Assembly: GCF_008086595.1 (NCBI RefSeq)
Contig: NZ_RXYA01000006.1
Coordinates: 62,001-126,000 of the forward strand
DNA from: Acetobacterium paludosum
GTDB taxonomy: Bacteria > Bacillota > Clostridia > Eubacteriales > Eubacteriaceae
Direction of reading: 5' to 3'
DNA length: 64,000 nucleotides
Shown here in pieces: positions 60,850-64,000 of the stretch. Numbering within the stretch: the stretch's first letter is position 1; each line of letters begins with the position of its first letter. The translations under genes were made by a program, and so were the position numbers. The notes beneath the pieces are model-generated. The model searched no databases. It had not been told where the DNA came from and saw only the letters and a list, made by a program, of their open reading frames with translations.

Positions 60850-62805
60850 ATGCAAATCATACGTGAGAAGTTTGGAATGAAGTGGTTTGCTCTGTGCGTG
60901 GCACTCGTTTTGATTTCGGGATGCTTGCCTTGGCATATTGAAGCACAGGAAAACACTGAAAACGATTCATCTGGAGCGGATAAAGAGGTTGGTTCTGAAC
61001 AGCATGAAGAGGACACGCCTGCTGTTGAAAAACAGATTCCAGAAACAACAGGTGACGGTGTCAAAGAAGACAGCTCAGAAATAAGAACAGAAAAGAATAC
61101 CATCAGCATCAGTGCCGGAGATATTGCTGTGAATATCGCCCAGAATCCGGATAGGACAACTCAATTTACAGTCAGTACGGTTGGTTGTGCAGGAAAAAAC
61201 GGGATTGGCAGTGTGTTGTTTCCAACCTGGACCGAAAGAAATGGACAGAATGATCTGGTGTGGTATCAGGGAACGCTGGGAAGCAATGGAGAATACAGTG
61301 TTACCATCGACAGTAAGGATCATGGGTTTGAAACTGGCATATATAATGTACATACCTACATTTACGGATTGCAGGGGGATGTAATCAAAACATGTGTTAA
61401 TACTTATAAAATGGCTGATCCTATGGCCAATATCAGTGTTGGTGAAGTGAGCAATGACAGCTACAAAGTGAGGGTTAGCGGTGTCAGCAGTTCAGAAGGT
61501 GTCAGCGGGGTCATGTTTCCGACCTGGAGTCAAATCAATGGACAGGATGATATTCACTGGGAAAGCGGGAGCTATGTGGGAAACGACACATGGGAAGCAA
61601 CGATAAATCTCAAAAATTACAGGAGTAGTTATGATACATTTATAACGCATGCCTATGTGGTAAAAGAGAATCAACAGTTGAAATATATCAGCCAAACGGA
61701 GAAAACCATAAACAATCCTTTTCAGGCCGAACCTTTGGAATTAGAAATACAGCCGGATCGGGATGTTTCAAAATTTGTCATCAGCACAAAGAACTGCAGC
61801 GGCAAATCCGGAATTGGCTATGTGCTTTTTCCGGTATGGACAACAAGAAATGGGCAGGATGATATCCAGTGGATTCAGGGAATATTAGGGAGCAATGGTG
61901 AGTATAGTGCGGTGGTGGATATCGAAAATCATGGCTTTGAAACAGGACCTTATCTGATTCATGCTTACCTGTACGGTAATGGAGATGAAAATATCGCATT
62001 TTCGAACAATTCTTTCACTCTGGAGAAAACGACACCTACCTTTGAGTATGATAATGCCGTCTTAAACAATGTATTTAAAATGAGAATAAAAAATGTCAGC
62101 AATGAAAATGGAGTATCAGGAGTCATGCTTCCAACTTGGAGCAATATCGATGGGCAGGATGATATACATTGGGAACAAACAACATATATTGGAAATCATA
62201 CCTGGGAAACAACGGTGGATTTAAAAAAATACAATCAAATTGTTGATACGTTTATTACCCATGCTTATCTCATTGATAAAAACGGGAATTTTGTTATGGC
62301 GGCGCAATCCTCCAGAACGATTAAACAAAACACGGCAACGGTTTATGGCTACTTTGCATATCCTTTGGATACACAGTATCAGCCAAATCCGGATGATCCC
62401 ACCGATTGGTTTGGAGCGAGGTGGGGAGACATTCATGAAGGGATCGACATACCGGCCGATCGATACGCTAACTGCTATTCGGTCTGCAACGGAACGGTTG
62501 AAAAAGCGGGCTATTTTATGGGATATGGTAGATATGTTCGAATTCGAACGACTGACCGCTATGGAGAGAGTGTGTCTTTCTTTTATGGCCATCTTCAGGA
62601 AATAAATGTCAGTGTTGGCCAAAATGTGGGAATAGGAACGAAAATTGGAGCAGTTGGCGGATCTGGTTTCGATGCCAATGGAAATTATATTGATAATGCC
62701 TATGGCTCCCATCTCCATTTTGGAGCTATTGCTAATGCAGACGATGCCTGCGTTGATCCGGAAATATGGATTGATTTCCACAATCCCTACAACAATATTA
62801 ATTAA
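60850..62805 (+). CDS. Secreted M23 peptidase with four GBS-Bsp-like repeats, probable lipoprotein
   Basis: 651 residues from ATG 60850 (GAAGAGGG upstream; earlier in-frame ATGs lack this). The signal sequence ends LISG-C25, a lipobox, so lipid anchoring is likely. An acidic linker is followed by four roughly 100-residue repeats (starts near 89, 193, 296, 396) with FPTWxxxNGQDDIxW, the same family as in the neighbouring amidase; units 1 and 3 resemble each other, as do 2 and 4, pointing to a two-unit duplication. The C-terminal domain (from about 500) is an M23 endopeptidase with metal ligands in HEGIDIPAD and GSHLHFG. It cuts peptide cross-links in peptidoglycan. Confidence 0.9.
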   Translation: MQIIREKFGMKWFALCVALVLISGCLPWHIEAQENTENDSSGADKEVGSEQHEEDTPAVEKQIPETTGDGVKEDSSEIRTEKNTISISAGDIAVNIAQNPDRTTQFTVSTVGCAGKNGIGSVLFPTWTERNGQNDLVWYQGTLGSNGEYSVTIDSKDHGFETGIYNVHTYIYGLQGDVIKTCVNTYKMADPMANISVGEVSNDSYKVRVSGVSSSEGVSGVMFPTWSQINGQDDIHWESGSYVGNDTWEATINLKNYRSSYDTFITHAYVVKENQQLKYISQTEKTINNPFQAEPLELEIQPDRDVSKFVISTKNCSGKSGIGYVLFPVWTTRNGQDDIQWIQGILGSNGEYSAVVDIENHGFETGPYLIHAYLYGNGDENIAFSNNSFTLEKTTPTFEYDNAVLNNVFKMRIKNVSNENGVSGVMLPTWSNIDGQDDIHWEQTTYIGNHTWETTVDLKKYNQIVDTFITHAYLIDKNGNFVMAAQSSRTIKQNTATVYGYFAYPLDTQYQPNPDDPTDWFGARWGDIHEGIDIPADRYANCYSVCNGTVEKAGYFMGYGRYVRIRTTDRYGESVSFFYGHLQEINVSVGQNVGIGTKIGAVGGSGFDANGNYIDNAYGSHLHFGAIANADDACVDPEIWIDFHNPYNNIN

Positions 62806-62832
62806 AGGAGACTGATGATCGTCTCTTTTTTA
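62804..62832 (+). terminator. Terminator after the M23 peptidase gene
   Basis: AAAGGAGAC / GTCTCTTTT (one G-T pair) around loop TGATGATC, followed by more T; begins at the stop codon. Confidence 0.82.
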
Positions 62833-62853
62833 TTTAGAGAAAATAAGATCCTA

Positions 62854-62862
62854 TGTTATAAT
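62854..62862 (+). promoter_or_regulatory. Extended -10 element before the glycosyltransferase gene
   Basis: TGTTATAAT, TATAAT at 62857-62862, 34 bases before the start codon; no clear -35. A start this close would leave a leader of about 27 bases. Confidence 0.5.
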
Positions 62863-62895
62863 AAAATGAAATTATTATCATACAAGGAAGTATTT

Positions 62896-63879
62896 ATGAA
62901 GAGTGATGTTTCTGTTATTATTCCGAATTTCAATGGAGAAAACTATATTGCCAATTGTCTTGACAGTATTCTCGATCAAAGTTTCAATCAATGGGGCCAA
63001 ATAGAAATCATTGTTGTTGATGACTGTTCCAGTGATGACAGCATCAATATTATTAAAGGATACAAAGATGTAAAGCTGAGAGAAAATGCTGTTAATTCAG
63101 GTTTTGATAAATCGGTTAATGAAGGCATCAAGGCCAGCAGCGGGAAATACTGTTTGCTTTTAAATAATGATGTGGTTGTTGATCACAATTTTGTTAAATA
63201 TTTATATGAACATATTGATAAAAATCCCAAAATATTTTCGGTTAGTTCGAAAATGATTCGTTATTTTGAACGGAATAAGCTCGATGATACAGGAGATTTT
63301 TATAACATTTTTGGTTGGGCATATAAACGCGGAGACGGAAAACGGATTGGGTCTTATCAAAAAGAGACATCGGTTTTCAGTACTTGTGCCGGAGCAGGCA
63401 TCTATCGCCGATCGATTTTGGATGAGATCGGTTTATTTGATGAAGCTTTTTTTGCCTACCTGGAAGATGTGGATATTTCTTACCGAGGGTTGATTTTTGG
63501 TTACCAAAATCAATATGAGCCTTGTGCAGTATGCTATCATATTGGAAGTGCTACTACCGCCAAGGGACAAAAGTATAGTCCTTTCAAAGTAAAAATTTCG
63601 GCAAGAAATAATATTTATATGGCTTACAAAAACATGCCATTAATTCAACTTTTGATAAATAGCCCTTTTTTAGTTGTTGGGTTTTCAATAAAATATATGC
63701 TTTTTTTAAAACGGGGCTTTGGAAAAGACTATGCTGCTGGAATTAAAGAAGGACTAAAAACCTGCTCACAGATAAAAAAGGTGCCGTTACAGTCTAAAAA
63801 TATAGGTCATTATTTTTTAATTGAAATACAGCTTATTTTTAATGTGTTTCGCTTTATTTTGAATAAACTAAGCAGATAG
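62896..63879 (+). CDS. Family 2 glycosyltransferase
   Basis: 327 residues from ATG 62896 (CAAGGAAG upstream; earlier in-frame ATGs overlap the promoter and terminator). GT2 fold: SVIIPNFNGENYIANCLDSIL, VVDDCSSDDSI, CLLLNNDVVVD as the nucleotide-sugar metal site, and the acceptor-side region CAGAGIYRRSILDEIGLFDEAFFAYLEDVDISYR, typical of rhamnosyltransferase-like GT2 enzymes. A C-terminal hydrophobic segment near residues 255-280 may tether it to the membrane. It belongs to the envelope glycan cluster that continues beyond the window. Confidence 0.9.
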   Translation: MKSDVSVIIPNFNGENYIANCLDSILDQSFNQWGQIEIIVVDDCSSDDSINIIKGYKDVKLRENAVNSGFDKSVNEGIKASSGKYCLLLNNDVVVDHNFVKYLYEHIDKNPKIFSVSSKMIRYFERNKLDDTGDFYNIFGWAYKRGDGKRIGSYQKETSVFSTCAGAGIYRRSILDEIGLFDEAFFAYLEDVDISYRGLIFGYQNQYEPCAVCYHIGSATTAKGQKYSPFKVKISARNNIYMAYKNMPLIQLLINSPFLVVGFSIKYMLFLKRGFGKDYAAGIKEGLKTCSQIKKVPLQSKNIGHYFLIEIQLIFNVFRFILNKLSR

Positions 63880-63971
63880 GTCTGAAATTCATTCTTTTCT
63901 TCCATAATTGAAAAGTGCGTGGTATAATATAGTGTCTTTTGGATGAAAAAATAGCATAAGAAAGGCTTAAA

Positions 63972-64000
63972 ATGGATTTATCAATTATCATTGTTAATTA
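63972..64000 (+). CDS. Start of another glycosyltransferase gene (cut by window end)
   Basis: AAAGG precedes ATG 63972; the nine visible residues MDLSIIIVN match the beginning of GT2 glycosyltransferases. A TATAAT lies at about 63923-63928. Only the first codons are seen, so the family call is tentative. Confidence 0.5.

Overview
The window looks like the chromosome of a low-to-moderate GC anaerobic Firmicute, most likely an Acetobacterium-type acetogen of the Eubacteriales. That placement is an inference. It rests on consensus sigma-A promoters and strong Shine-Dalgarno sites, a type III glutamine synthetase, an F-type ATP synthase whose c subunits carry the complete sodium-binding signature (Q29, V60, E62, T63, Y67), a corrinoid-type methyltransferase, and similarity to Acetobacterium genes from memory. 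I saw no tRNA, rRNA, insertion sequence, prophage or CRISPR array.

Layout. (1) 1-6050, sulfur amino acids: the end of an O-acetylhomoserine sulfhydrylase, metA, a MtaA/MtbA-like methyltransferase, mccB-mccA (reverse transsulfuration) and a PatB/MalY C-S lyase. (2) 6060-8400, glnN on the minus strand behind a leader with competing hairpins. (3) 8440-14915, a small unknown gene, purA and the overlapping carAB pair. (4) 15000-31660, a type IV pilus locus: a membrane-bound degenerate-GGDEF/EAL protein, pilB, pilT, repeat elements, a c-di-GMP-I riboswitch with terminator ahead of the major pilin gene, an atypical pilin-like gene, pilD, pilC, a pilM-pilN fusion, pilO, and four minor-pilin genes, two of them very large. 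(5) 31770-35415, an orphan ArsD-like gene, pncB, tsaC/ywlC and rpiB. (6) 35600-43300, the complete atpZ-I-B-E-E-F-H-A-G-D-C operon with two c-subunit genes encoding identical proteins and no V-type-like double-hairpin c gene. (7) 43300-64000, an envelope polysaccharide region: a UDP-sugar dehydrogenase lacking its catalytic cysteine, galU, phosphoglucomutase, an LCP ligase with a repetitive tail, rfbDACB (dTDP-rhamnose), a Wzm/Wzt-type ABC exporter, glycosyltransferases, and two secreted wall hydrolases sharing one repeat domain.

The most notable system is the pilus locus. c-di-GMP appears to act at three levels within about 6 kb: turnover (EAL protein), the assembly motor (PilB N-terminus matches both halves of the c-di-GMP-binding MshEN motif) and pilin transcription (riboswitch). 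In the riboswitch, the aptamer's second hairpin and the terminator compete for the same bases, which predicts that c-di-GMP turns pilin expression ON.

A genome-specific palindromic repeat family (arms like GGGGCGATCCATGATCGCC and GGCGGGCAAGACCCGCCCC) fills the larger intergenic spaces at 14.6, 20.2-20.6, 45.6-46.1 and 47.9-48.1 kb, amplified at the last three as tandem arrays with periods of about 22, 128, 129 and 142 bp. Low-complexity Thr/Ser/Gly tracts recur in surface proteins (PilO-like protein, PilX-like protein, LCP protein) and are encoded by short in-frame DNA repeats.
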